From: CAMTWB01 sp037441775
GTDB lineage: Bacteria; Desulfobacterota; Syntrophia; Syntrophales; CAMTWB01
Reading direction: 5' to 3'
Assembly: GCA_037441775.1 (NCBI GenBank)
Contig: JBBIRO010000034.1
Span: forward strand, 1 to 35,276
DNA: 35,276 nt
Notes under the pieces: generated by a model
The model's input: only the letters and a program-made list of their open reading frames with translations
Databases searched by the model: none
What the model was told of the DNA's origin: nothing
Shown here: piece after piece, positions 15,783 to 23,318 of the stretch
Layout of the letters: every line of letters starts with the position of its first letter
How positions within the stretch are numbered: the first letter of the stretch is position 1
Position numbers and translations under genes: made by a program

Positions 15783-17046
15783 TCTTGTCCCCCTGTTAAT
15801 CTGCGTCGCCTGCCTTATCCTGCAGGGCCTCTTTTCCGGAGGGGAACTGGCCCTGGTCTCCGCGGATATCAACCGGGTGCGGCATCTGGCAAAAAAAGGA
15901 AACAGTTCCGCCATACTGGCCCTATCCTTTCTGGAGCGGCCAGACTGGTTTTTAGCCACTACCCTGGCGGGAACCAATATTTGTGTTATTACAGCTACCG
16001 CCACGGCCACGGCCTTCTTCATCTCCTCCTTTGGCGCCGGACGGGGAGAGCTCATATCGGCGCTGGTCATGGTTCCCACCCAGCTTATTTTAGGCGAGAT
16101 CGTTCCCAAGAGTCTCTTTCAGCAGTGGGCGGACAGGGTGGCCTTGCGGGTATCATGGCTGATCTGGATTGCCTCTTTCATCATGTATCCGCTGGTATTT
16201 CTAATTTCCCGCATTTCCCGGGGCACCGTGGGGATTGCCTGGCGGGAGAAGGAATTGAACGCTTCCTATATAACGAAAAGCGGGTTACGCCACCTTTTGA
16301 TAAGCCACGGCACCGGCAGCGACATGCTGGCCCACGAGCAGGCAATGGTCCAGCGGATCCTCGATTTTTCGGAATTAACTGTGGGAAGGGTTATTGTGAG
16401 CCTCTCCACCATGACGGCGCTACCCGTGACCGCCAGCATCGAACAGGCGGCGGCATTGTTTGCCGAAAAGAAGTACCTGCGCATTCCGGTTTATCGGGAC
16501 CAGATTTTCAATATTCTAGGAATCATTAATTATTATGACCTGCTTTACGCCATGAAGAACCCGAAAGACAAAATTAGCGCCGCTGAGCCGCTGGATGGCA
16601 TCTGCCAGAAAAATGTGCTCTTCGTTCCAGAAAACAAGCTGGCCAAGGAACTCCTCCTGGAAATGAGGGAGCGCAACGAACAGATGGCGATCGTGGTTGA
16701 CGAGTACGGCGGCGCAGTAGGGATAGTAACCATCGAGGATATCCTGGCGGAGATATTGGGCGAACTTGACGACCACCAAGATGCCGGCTACCGGAGGCTG
16801 GCCGCCGGCCGCTACATCTTCCAAGCGCAGATCTCCCTGGAGAAGATCAATCAGCTCCTGCCGGTTCCCATTCCGGAGGCCGATTATGAAACATTGGCCG
16901 GCTTTCTTCTCGCCCGGATGGGCAGGATCCCCCGGCGCAGTGAGACCCATCAGTTCGGGCTGATTCGCTTCGTCATCGAAGACGCGGACGTCAAAACCAT
17001 CCGGGAGGTAATGGTTATTTTCCCGCCGGAAATGGATAAAAATTAA
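15775..17046 (+). CDS. CNNM/CorC-family membrane protein with CBS domains (second of pair)
   Basis: 423 residues, same architecture as the preceding gene: DUF21 membrane domain with LFSGGELALVSADINRVR, a CBS pair (about 200-320, ending EQMAIVVDEYGGAVGIVTIE), and a C-terminal CorC_HlyC domain (AQISLEKINQLLPVPIPE). The normally conserved SET triplet reads GEL here. The two proteins are clearly diverged paralogues, and the 8-base overlap implies translational coupling, so they may work together, possibly as a heterodimer. The predicted role is divalent cation transport or homeostasis at the inner membrane. The gene ends just before intergenic repeat copy 2. Confidence 0.88.
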   Translation: MDSLVPLLICVACLILQGLFSGGELALVSADINRVRHLAKKGNSSAILALSFLERPDWFLATTLAGTNICVITATATATAFFISSFGAGRGELISALVMVPTQLILGEIVPKSLFQQWADRVALRVSWLIWIASFIMYPLVFLISRISRGTVGIAWREKELNASYITKSGLRHLLISHGTGSDMLAHEQAMVQRILDFSELTVGRVIVSLSTMTALPVTASIEQAAALFAEKKYLRIPVYRDQIFNILGIINYYDLLYAMKNPKDKISAAEPLDGICQKNVLFVPENKLAKELLLEMRERNEQMAIVVDEYGGAVGIVTIEDILAEILGELDDHQDAGYRRLAAGRYIFQAQISLEKINQLLPVPIPEADYETLAGFLLARMGRIPRRSETHQFGLIRFVIEDADVKTIREVMVIFPPEMDKN

Positions 17047-17050
17047 CGGC

Positions 17051-17156
17051 TTCGTATAAAGTCCGGATGCTTAATTTGCGCTAAATCCTTCGTCACTCAA
17101 GGCGGACGGACAGTACGCCTCATTCCTTACGGATTGGCGCGGCCATAAAAATGCTC
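17051..17156. repeat. Intergenic imperfect palindromic repeat, copy 2
   Basis: Diverged copy, in inverted orientation, of the element at 13932-14062. Shared blocks include AAAGTCCGGATGC, GCTAAATCC.TCGTCAC and AGTACGCCTCAT. It fills the gap between the CNNM pair and the nucleotidyltransferase gene and may act as a transcriptional boundary. Confidence 0.7.
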
Positions 17157-17172
17157 GTTGAGGGGAATTGAA

Positions 17173-17928
17173 ATGCGACAAGGGGAAGATGAAAAAATCG
17201 CTGTCCTGATTTTAGCTGCCGGAAAAGGAACCAGGATGAAATCGGATCTGCCGAAAGTGCTTCATCCGCTGGCAGGAAGGCCTCTTTTGGCCCATGTTGT
17301 GGATGTGGCCAGGGAAATGGGGCCGGAAAGGATAGTGGCAGTGGTGGGTCACGGTGGAAGCGATGTTCGGGCGGCTTTTGCGGGACAGGGGCTGATCTTT
17401 GTCGAGCAGACTCCTCAACTGGGCACCGGTCACGCCGTCCTTGCGGCCCAAGAGGCTTTTTCTGATTTCCGTGGTTCGGTCCTCATCCTCTGCGGCGACG
17501 TGCCGCTATTGACGAGCGAGACCCTGCGGCAGTTCATTGCTCTCCATCGTCAGCGGCAGATGTTACTGACGCTGCTTACCGCAAAACTCGATCATCCCGG
17601 CGGATATGGCCGGGTGGTAAAGGATGAAAATAACTCGCTCATCCGGATAGTGGAAGAAAAAGATGCCACGCCGGAAGAGAAAGCCATTCAAGAAATCAAT
17701 ACCGGGTTGTATTGCGTGGAAAGTTCTTTCCTTTTTGAGGCGGTTGCAAGCATCGGACAGTCCAACGCCCAGCGGGAGTACTACCTGACCGATATAATCG
17801 CTATCGGCAGACAGCGCGGGCTTCCCATGTCGTCCTTCCTGGCGGTAGATCCGGATGCGATCATGGGCATTAACAGCCCCGATGACCTTAGACGGGCGGA
17901 GATGATTCTGGCGGCCAGGGCAAGATGA
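17173..17928 (+). CDS. Stand-alone NTP transferase, GlmU-type pyrophosphorylase domain
   Basis: 251 residues. The sequence is that of the N-terminal half of GlmU: VLILAAGKGTRMKSDLPKVL (nucleotide-binding loop), TPQLGTGHAVL, LCGDVPLL (metal-binding aspartate), YGRVVKDE, VEEKDA, EINTGLY and REYYLTDIIAI. In GlmU this domain joins GlcNAc-1-phosphate and UTP to UDP-GlcNAc. The C-terminal left-handed beta-helix acetyltransferase (about 200 more residues) is absent. The stop overlaps the dusB start as ATGA and no hexapeptide repeats follow, so this is not an obvious frameshift. Start ATG 17173 has AGGGGA 7 bases upstream; a TTG 15 bases earlier is less likely. It may be a true GlcNAc-1-P uridylyltransferase or another sugar nucleotidyltransferase. 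Confidence 0.85.
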   Translation: MRQGEDEKIAVLILAAGKGTRMKSDLPKVLHPLAGRPLLAHVVDVAREMGPERIVAVVGHGGSDVRAAFAGQGLIFVEQTPQLGTGHAVLAAQEAFSDFRGSVLILCGDVPLLTSETLRQFIALHRQRQMLLTLLTAKLDHPGGYGRVVKDENNSLIRIVEEKDATPEEKAIQEINTGLYCVESSFLFEAVASIGQSNAQREYYLTDIIAIGRQRGLPMSSFLAVDPDAIMGINSPDDLRRAEMILAARAR

Positions 17929-18911
17929 TGACCATTAAGATCGGCGCGCTATCTCTCAATAATAATCTGTTTTTGGCCCCCCTGGCCGGCATATCCACCC
18001 TGCCCTTTCGGCTTATGCTGCGGGAATTTGGCGTCGGGCTGGCCTTTACCGAAATGGTGAGCGCCGAAGGTTTGATCAGGGGCTCGCGGGGAACCTTTTC
18101 CTATCTGGCTACGACCGAAAACGACCAGCCCCTAGGTATCCAGATTTTCGGCTCTGATCCGGCGGTGATGGCGGACGCCGCCCGGATTGTTGCCGACCGG
18201 GGGGTGGGACTCCTGGATATCAACATGGGCTGTCCCGTGCCCAAGGTAACCAAAACCGGAGCCGGGGCCGCTTTAATGAGAGAGCCGCAACTGGTGGGCC
18301 AGATTGTCAAGGCGGTGCGCCGGGCAAGCAGCCTGCCTTTGACTGTGAAGATCCGATCCGGCTGGGATGAGCGAAAGCTCAATGCCGTCGAGATTGGCCT
18401 CATCGCTCAGGAAAACGGCGCGGACGCCCTTACGATTCATGCCCGGTCGGTCCGTCAGGGGTTCAGTGGTCAGGCGGACTGGGGCGTAATTGCTCTGGTT
18501 AAGAGAGCCCTAAGCATACCGGTTATCGGCAATGGCGATGTGAGAAGCGGCCAGGACGCCAAGAAAATGCTCGACCTGACCGGCTGTGACGGGGTGATGA
18601 TCGGCCGGGGTGCTCTGGGAAATCCTTGGATATTCCCCGATGCCGGTCGGGCGATGAGGGGCGAGGCGCCGCTGTTTCCGCCCGGCACATTGCCCGGCGC
18701 GGAGGAACGGGAAAGGGTGATCAGGCGCCATTATGAACTTACCAGGGAATATGCCGGGTCCGACCAGGCAATCAAGGATTTTCGCCCCCATCTCCTTTGG
18801 TACACCAAACGACTTCCCGGTGGAGCGGAGCTCAGGCGCCAACTATCCTTCTGTCGCGGTGAGGTGGATATGCAGGCTCTGCTTTCCCAGCTTATTCACC
18901 GCGGCAGGTGA
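17925..18911 (+). CDS. dusB: tRNA-dihydrouridine synthase
   Basis: 328 residues, FMN-dependent TIM barrel of the Dus/NifR3 family, which reduces uridines in the tRNA D-loop. Seen: LAPLAGISTLPFRLMLREFG near the start, QIFGSDPAVMADAA, the active-site cysteine in DINMGCPVPKVTKTGAGAAL, KIRSGWDE, IHARSVRQGFSG and VIGNGDV, GCDGVMIGRGALGNPWIF, and a C-terminal helical domain (KDFRPHLLWYTK). DusB is the closest subgroup by motif order. The first ATG overlaps the previous stop; a second ATG follows directly. Its stop is only 4 bases from the stop of the convergent gene. Confidence 0.9.
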   Translation: MMTIKIGALSLNNNLFLAPLAGISTLPFRLMLREFGVGLAFTEMVSAEGLIRGSRGTFSYLATTENDQPLGIQIFGSDPAVMADAARIVADRGVGLLDINMGCPVPKVTKTGAGAALMREPQLVGQIVKAVRRASSLPLTVKIRSGWDERKLNAVEIGLIAQENGADALTIHARSVRQGFSGQADWGVIALVKRALSIPVIGNGDVRSGQDAKKMLDLTGCDGVMIGRGALGNPWIFPDAGRAMRGEAPLFPPGTLPGAEERERVIRRHYELTREYAGSDQAIKDFRPHLLWYTKRLPGGAELRRQLSFCRGEVDMQALLSQLIHRGR

Positions 18912-18915
18912 TGAC

Positions 18916-20049
18916 CTACCTGATGTACTCAACGGTAATGGTGTAGGGTGAAAAGTCCAGGATTTTGAACATCCCCTTCTGCTGAAGACTGTTGGCCAGA
19001 TACATGGTATTCTCTGGATAACTCACCACAAACTCTCCCATCCTCCGCTCCTGGACTTCGGTGACCCAGACCAGGTTCTGAAGAATCCCCTTGATCTCCA
19101 GGCTGGTGTCCAAGTCGGATACCTGCTCTACCTTGATGCTTACCTTCTTCGTAATTCCCTTGACGTAGCGGGCGACCCGGTCGAGGATTTCGGGATGGAT
19201 CTTCTGATAGAGGTCGGCGGCCGCCCGGGCCAGCGCATCGTCCCGGTGGGGCGCCATCCCGCGTCCCTGACCGACGCCCGCGCTTAGTATCTCCATCTGC
19301 CCCGTTTTAGCGTTTTTAGCCACAATCCGGTAATTCAGACGGGCGGTAACGCTGTTGAAGGGCATCACGATGCCGTAACCGATCTGCTCCCCGCGGCGCG
19401 ACGAAAGGGTATGCTCGATTGTGCCGATGATAAGAATGTTGGAGAGAAATTTGTACATCAGGCTCCGGACCGCAAGGGTGCTTCCGGTCATTACCGCCCG
19501 GTCGATTTCCGCGGCATCGAGCGCCTGCGTGGGAGCGACATCGATCACCTGGTAACCCTGATCGGTAAGCTTTCCGATGAGGGATTCGGAAAAGATGTTG
19601 GTGTCGGCGTAGGAATCAAGAGCGGTGGGAGCAATCTTTTTGGCGGTGATGAAAACCGCGACCGAATTGTTCAAAGCAAGGCTGGCGACCGCCTCACGGG
19701 CCTTGACCGGCTCGACACAGGCGTTGATCCGTACAGCAATGATATCCTGATTGGTATCCTGGCCAAGAAGATTAAAGGACCTGATTACCCCCGCCACCTG
19801 GGTTTTAATGGCATCGTCCACCAAAACAAAGTTCTGCACGAGGCTTGACGCCTTTGTCTCGGTGCCAACCACCTTTTCGATCGCGTCCCACTTGGCTCGG
19901 GCTACAGCCTCGATGCGCGCCGATGGGATATCGTTTTTAACTATTATCGCCTCGCCTGCGGCATCGACGCACTGCTCCTGAGCATAGCCTAAAGAGAGGG
20001 CGCTAACGAGAATGGTTAACAACAAGAAGATTTGGGTAAAAATTTTCAT
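18916..20049 (-). CDS. Secreted protein with FlgT_N-like N-terminal domain
   Basis: 377 residues. The start is ATG 20049, with GGAGGG 9 bases upstream. A signal peptide MKIFTQIFLLLTILVSALS is followed by GYA and probable cleavage before QEQC. The first 90 mature residues (GEAIIVKNDIPSAR, ARAKWDAIEKVVG, SLVQNF, AVRINACVEP) resemble the N-terminal domain of flagellar assembly protein FlgT and LPP20-type envelope proteins. A middle part has AVFITAKKI and GYQVIDVAPT, and the C terminus has a repeated envelope-protein-like fold (VSIKVEQVSDLDTSLEIKGI). No flagellar gene is nearby. Likely periplasmic or outer-membrane associated; function unknown. Convergent with dusB and divergent from mutM. Confidence 0.7.
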   Translation of the reverse strand: MKIFTQIFLLLTILVSALSLGYAQEQCVDAAGEAIIVKNDIPSARIEAVARAKWDAIEKVVGTETKASSLVQNFVLVDDAIKTQVAGVIRSFNLLGQDTNQDIIAVRINACVEPVKAREAVASLALNNSVAVFITAKKIAPTALDSYADTNIFSESLIGKLTDQGYQVIDVAPTQALDAAEIDRAVMTGSTLAVRSLMYKFLSNILIIGTIEHTLSSRRGEQIGYGIVMPFNSVTARLNYRIVAKNAKTGQMEILSAGVGQGRGMAPHRDDALARAAADLYQKIHPEILDRVARYVKGITKKVSIKVEQVSDLDTSLEIKGILQNLVWVTEVQERRMGEFVVSYPENTMYLANSLQQKGMFKILDFSPYTITVEYIR

Positions 20050-20230
20050 GATGATTACCCTCCGCGCATAAACAGCAGTTAAACGGTATGGTGACCATAA
20101 AATCATCTCCTGACATTTGCAATATTTATTTTGGCAGCGTGGCCCGAGGAGGACCTGTTGCCGAAAATTGCGCAATGGTTTATGCTGACCGCGACAAGAT
20201 ATATTATCAATAGCTAAAGGAGCGGATACC

Positions 20231-21013
20231 GTGCCGGAATTACCGGAAGTGGAAACATTGCGAAGACAACTTACGACCATTGTGCTGGAGAGAAGGATTT
20301 GCAAGGTCGAAATACTGGATTCCAAGCTGGGCAGCATCCCGGAAATAAGCGGCAGCAAGATTAAAGCCGTTTTAAGGCAGGGCAAGGAGCTGGGTTTTCT
20401 CCTGGAGGGGGGGCGCCAGCTTAAAATCCATCTGCGCATGACCGGCCGTCTCCTGTGGCAGGAGGCGGGCGCCGACCTGCCGCAATACTGTCGGGCGTCA
20501 ATCGAGCTTGCGGGTGGCCGGATTGCACTCCTCGACCCCCGGCGGTTTGCCACTTTGCGCCTGGTTGATGTAAGCGCTCCGGTTGATTCCCGGATCGTTG
20601 ATGCGTCGGAAAATCCAAACCCCGCAATCCTTAAGGAGATGGCGCAAAAGAGGCGCTCCCCCCTGAAGCTCTTTATACTGGATCAGAAGGTGATGCCGGG
20701 GATGGGGAATATCTATGCCTGCGAGATCCTGCATCATGCCGGGTTAGATCCCCGCCGCCCCTGCCTGTCCCTGTTATTGCCGGAATGGGAGAAAATAACC
20801 GCGGCTGCCTCTTACATCTTGAGCCGGGCAATTTCCTGCCGCGGCACGACCTTTTCGGACTGGCGGGATATTTTCGGCGCCCGGGGTGAAAACCAGGACC
20901 ATCTCCAGGTGTACGGCCGGGCCGGGTTAGCCTGCCGTAGCTGCGGCGCTTTGGTGCAAAGAATAAAATTGGGGGGGCGGGGAACTTTTTTTTGCCCCGA
21001 ATGTCAGCGATGA
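20231..21013 (+). CDS. mutM: Formamidopyrimidine-DNA glycosylase
   Basis: 260 residues; base-excision repair enzyme that removes oxidised purines such as 8-oxoguanine and nicks the abasic site. It starts with GTG and the diagnostic MPELPEVETLRRQL; after removal of Met, Pro1 is the catalytic nucleophile and Glu2 the proton donor. Also seen: LKIHLRMTGRL, DPRRFATLRL, VMPGMGNIYACEILHHAGLDP, YGRAGLACRSCG, and the C-terminal zinc finger with two CxxC pairs (CRSC and CPEC). AAAGGAG lies upstream. A 181-bp divergent gap with no clear hexamers separates it from the secreted protein gene; TATATT near 20203 could be a -10. Confidence 0.95.
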   Translation: MPELPEVETLRRQLTTIVLERRICKVEILDSKLGSIPEISGSKIKAVLRQGKELGFLLEGGRQLKIHLRMTGRLLWQEAGADLPQYCRASIELAGGRIALLDPRRFATLRLVDVSAPVDSRIVDASENPNPAILKEMAQKRRSPLKLFILDQKVMPGMGNIYACEILHHAGLDPRRPCLSLLLPEWEKITAAASYILSRAISCRGTTFSDWRDIFGARGENQDHLQVYGRAGLACRSCGALVQRIKLGGRGTFFCPECQR

Positions 21014-21098
21014 CTCTTATCAGCACGTCAAGATGACTTCTTCGGTGCTGGAAATATTTTGAAATATAATGTAGTTTGAGTCGAAACCGGAAAGAAGG

Positions 21099-21343
21099 AT
21101 GCCGAAGTCATCACTGCTCGAGGATACCGACAGCCAGGAGAGGAACTTTGGCCGGATGAAATTCAACGGCGACGGCATAATCCCTCCCGAAACTGCTGAT
21201 GACCCGGCGCTGCAGGCGACAATAAAGGATATTATTGACCCCCCTGGGCGGCTACCGTCATCCTGGCCATTTTGATAATCGCCCTGATCGTTTTCCGGCT
21301 GTATGGCGGCTTTGCCTGGCTGTCGGGTAGGGCAAAGTTATAA
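21099..21343 (+). pseudogene. Small single-pass membrane protein, apparent frameshift
   Basis: ATG 21099 opens a frame for 58 residues, with MPKSSLLEDTD at the start and IKDIIDPPG near the end, stopping at 21275. From the C-run at 21239-21244, the -1 frame reads WAATVILAILIIALIVFR, a clean transmembrane helix, then LYGGFAWLSGRAKL and a stop at 21343. Adding one C to the six-C run joins the two into an 81-residue protein with an acidic N terminus and one C-terminal helix. The upstream purine stretch AAAGAAGG is a weak ribosome-binding site. Either a base is missing (assembly error or real mutation) or the gene uses -1 frameshifting at C CCC CCT. Family not recognised. Confidence 0.5.
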
Positions 21344-21367
21344 AAAATAAAAAAAAGGAAGGATAAA

Positions 21368-22015
21368 ATGATTGAATTCGAAAAGGAAAAGATAAGAAAA
21401 TCAATGCCGAAAATTCTGGAAGAAATGAAAAGGAGACATTTCGATTCCCATTTCTTTGAAACGAAAGAAGAAGCAGGGGCTTTTATTGCAGGCCTGGTCG
21501 GCGCAGGGGAATCCGTGGGCGTTGGCGGCAGCTTTACTGTGCGTGATGGAGTGGGCGCGGTTGCGGCGCTCAAGCAAAAGGGGATAACCGTTGTTGACCA
21601 TTGGGATGCGGGCCCCGACGCCGCCCTCCGGCTGGATCTCAAAAGAAAGCAACGGACGGTGGATGTTTTTCTTTCAGGCACCAACGCCGTTACCAGAGAT
21701 GGCATCCTGGTCAATATGGACGGGGGAGGAAACCGGCTGGCCGGCCTTTTATCCGGCCCCAAGCGGGTAATCGCCGCCGTTGGTACCAACAAAATCACCG
21801 ATTCGCTGGAGTTGGCGATTCACCGTACCCGTCACCAGGCGGCGGTACTCAATGCAATTCGGCTTAAGCGGAAGGCTCCCTGCGTTCAAACCGGAGTCTG
21901 CAATGATTGTCAGGCCCCGGAAAGGGTCTGCGCCGCCCTGTTGATTCTCTTTACCAAACCGGAAGACATAGATCTCTTCACGGTCGTTTTGGTAAACGAG
22001 GAGATGGGTTTCTAA
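21368..22015 (+). CDS. LUD-domain protein (LutC/YkgG-like)
   Basis: 215 residues, LUD (lactate utilisation, former DUF162) family. Seen: MIEFEKEKIRKSMPKILEEM helix, FFETKEEAGAFIAGL, VGVGGSFTVRDGVGAVAAL, FLSGTNAVTRDGILVNMDGGGNR with GPKRVIAAVGTNKI, the nucleotide-binding-like core of the fold, and a cysteine-rich tail CVQTGVCNDC..PERVC. In lactate-oxidation operons LUD proteins accompany LutA and LutB, but those genes are not present here, so this is an orphan with unknown partner. Strong AAGGAAGGA site upstream. It lies 51 bases before the aminotransferase and is likely co-transcribed with it. Confidence 0.82.
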   Translation: MIEFEKEKIRKSMPKILEEMKRRHFDSHFFETKEEAGAFIAGLVGAGESVGVGGSFTVRDGVGAVAALKQKGITVVDHWDAGPDAALRLDLKRKQRTVDVFLSGTNAVTRDGILVNMDGGGNRLAGLLSGPKRVIAAVGTNKITDSLELAIHRTRHQAAVLNAIRLKRKAPCVQTGVCNDCQAPERVCAALLILFTKPEDIDLFTVVLVNEEMGF

Positions 22016-22066
22016 AGGTGCCTTTTAATGGATGACCCCTTGTTTTACAAAAACTAAGGAGTGAAT

Positions 22067-23208
22067 ATGATTTCAAAAAAGGCCCAGGACATCCCTTCCT
22101 TCATCGTTATGGACGTACTGGAAAGGGCGCAGGAACTGGAGAGAAGGGGTGAACGGGTAATCCATCTCGAAGTAGGCGAGCCGGATTTCGACAGCCCGGA
22201 ATGTATCAATGAGGCCGGTTATCGGGCCATCTGCAACGGGAAGACCCACTATACCACAGCCTGGGGTTGATCGAATTAAGGGAGGCAATTGCCGAAGATT
22301 ACTGGAACAAACATCGCGTCCGGATTTCACCGGAACAAATTCTAGTTACTTCAGGAACCTCCCCGGCCCTGCTCCTACTCTTTGCGGCCCTGCTGGATGC
22401 CGGAGACGAGATCATTCTCTCCAATCCCTATTATCCCTGCTACCCCAACATAATCCGCTTTGTCAACGGGCGGCCGGTTTTTATTGATGTTCCCGAAGAG
22501 GAGGGATTCCAGTATCTTCCAGAGTTCATTGAAGAAAAACTAAGTCCCAGGGTCAAGGGAATCATGATCAATTCGCCGGCCAACCCCACCGGAAATATCA
22601 TGTCCCGTCAGCGGATGGAGATGATTGCCCGGTTTTCGCCTTATATTATTTCCGACGAAATCTACCATGGCCTGGTCTATGAGGGAGAAGCTCACTGCAT
22701 TTTGGAGTTTACTGACCGGGCCTTCGTAATCAACGGTTTTTCCAAGCTGTACGCTATGACCGGATGGCGGCTGGGATACCTTATCGCTCCCCGGGAGTTT
22801 ATCCGACCCCTGCAGAAAATCCAGCAGAATCTCTTTATCTCGGCCAGTTCCTTTTCCCAGTGGGCTGCGCTGGAAGGCCTTAAAAATGCGCAAGAAGATG
22901 TTCGCAAGATGAAGGAAACCTACGACTTGAGGCGCCGCTTTCTCATCCCCCGGCTGCGGGAGCTGGGATTTGGAATAACGGTGGAGCCTACCGGAGCTTT
23001 CTACATTCTGGCCAACGCCAAACGTTTCTCCACTGATTCATACCGGCTGGCGTTCGACATTCTGGAAAAAGCGAAGGTCGGTGTCGCGCCGGGCATTGAT
23101 TTTGGAAGCAACGCCGAGGGATACTTACGGTTTTGTTATGCCAATTCGCTCGATAACATCAGGGAAGGGATGGACCGGTTAGCAGAATATCTGAAACGCG
23201 ATCGGTGA
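22067..23208 (+). pseudogene. PLP-dependent aminotransferase (AspB-like), one-base frameshift
   Basis: Two abutting frames form one class I/II aminotransferase of about 380 residues. The first (from ATG 22067, AAGGAG upstream) ends KTHYTTAWG then TGA at 22268-22270. The second, shifted by one base, continues LIELREAIAEDYWNKH without loss. Restoring one G in the GGGG run at 22263-22266 gives the continuous family motif AWGLIELREAI. Downstream features are intact: NSPANPTGN, SDEIYHGLVYEG, the PLP lysine in FSKLYAMTGWRLGYL, and GVAPGIDFGSNAEGYLRFCYA. Since every other motif is intact, a homopolymer sequencing error is likelier than old decay. Substrate unknown; broad aspartate or aromatic aminotransferases look like this. 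Confidence 0.85.
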
Positions 23209-23233
23209 GAAAATCGTAAAAAGTCCTTCGCCG

Positions 23234-23265
23234 TCTCTCCGTTGATGCTGGAGAGGGAGTTTTTG
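23234..23265 (+). terminator. Probable rho-independent terminator after the aminotransferase
   Basis: CTCTCC (23235-23240) pairs with GGAGAG (23250-23255) around a 9-base loop and is followed within a few bases by TTTTT. It lies 26 bases after the aminotransferase stop and before the kinase gene. The stem is short but well placed. Confidence 0.55.
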
Positions 23266-23318
23266 ATTGTTCACGAAGTTGTCAGTTTTCGATCGAGCAG
23301 AAAAAATGGAGGCCGGCA

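Noticed and set aside
21014..21060. Weak hairpin CAGCAC/GTGCTG after mutM as a terminator
   Set aside because: A six-base stem with a 19-base loop and no T-tract directly after; not strong enough to call.
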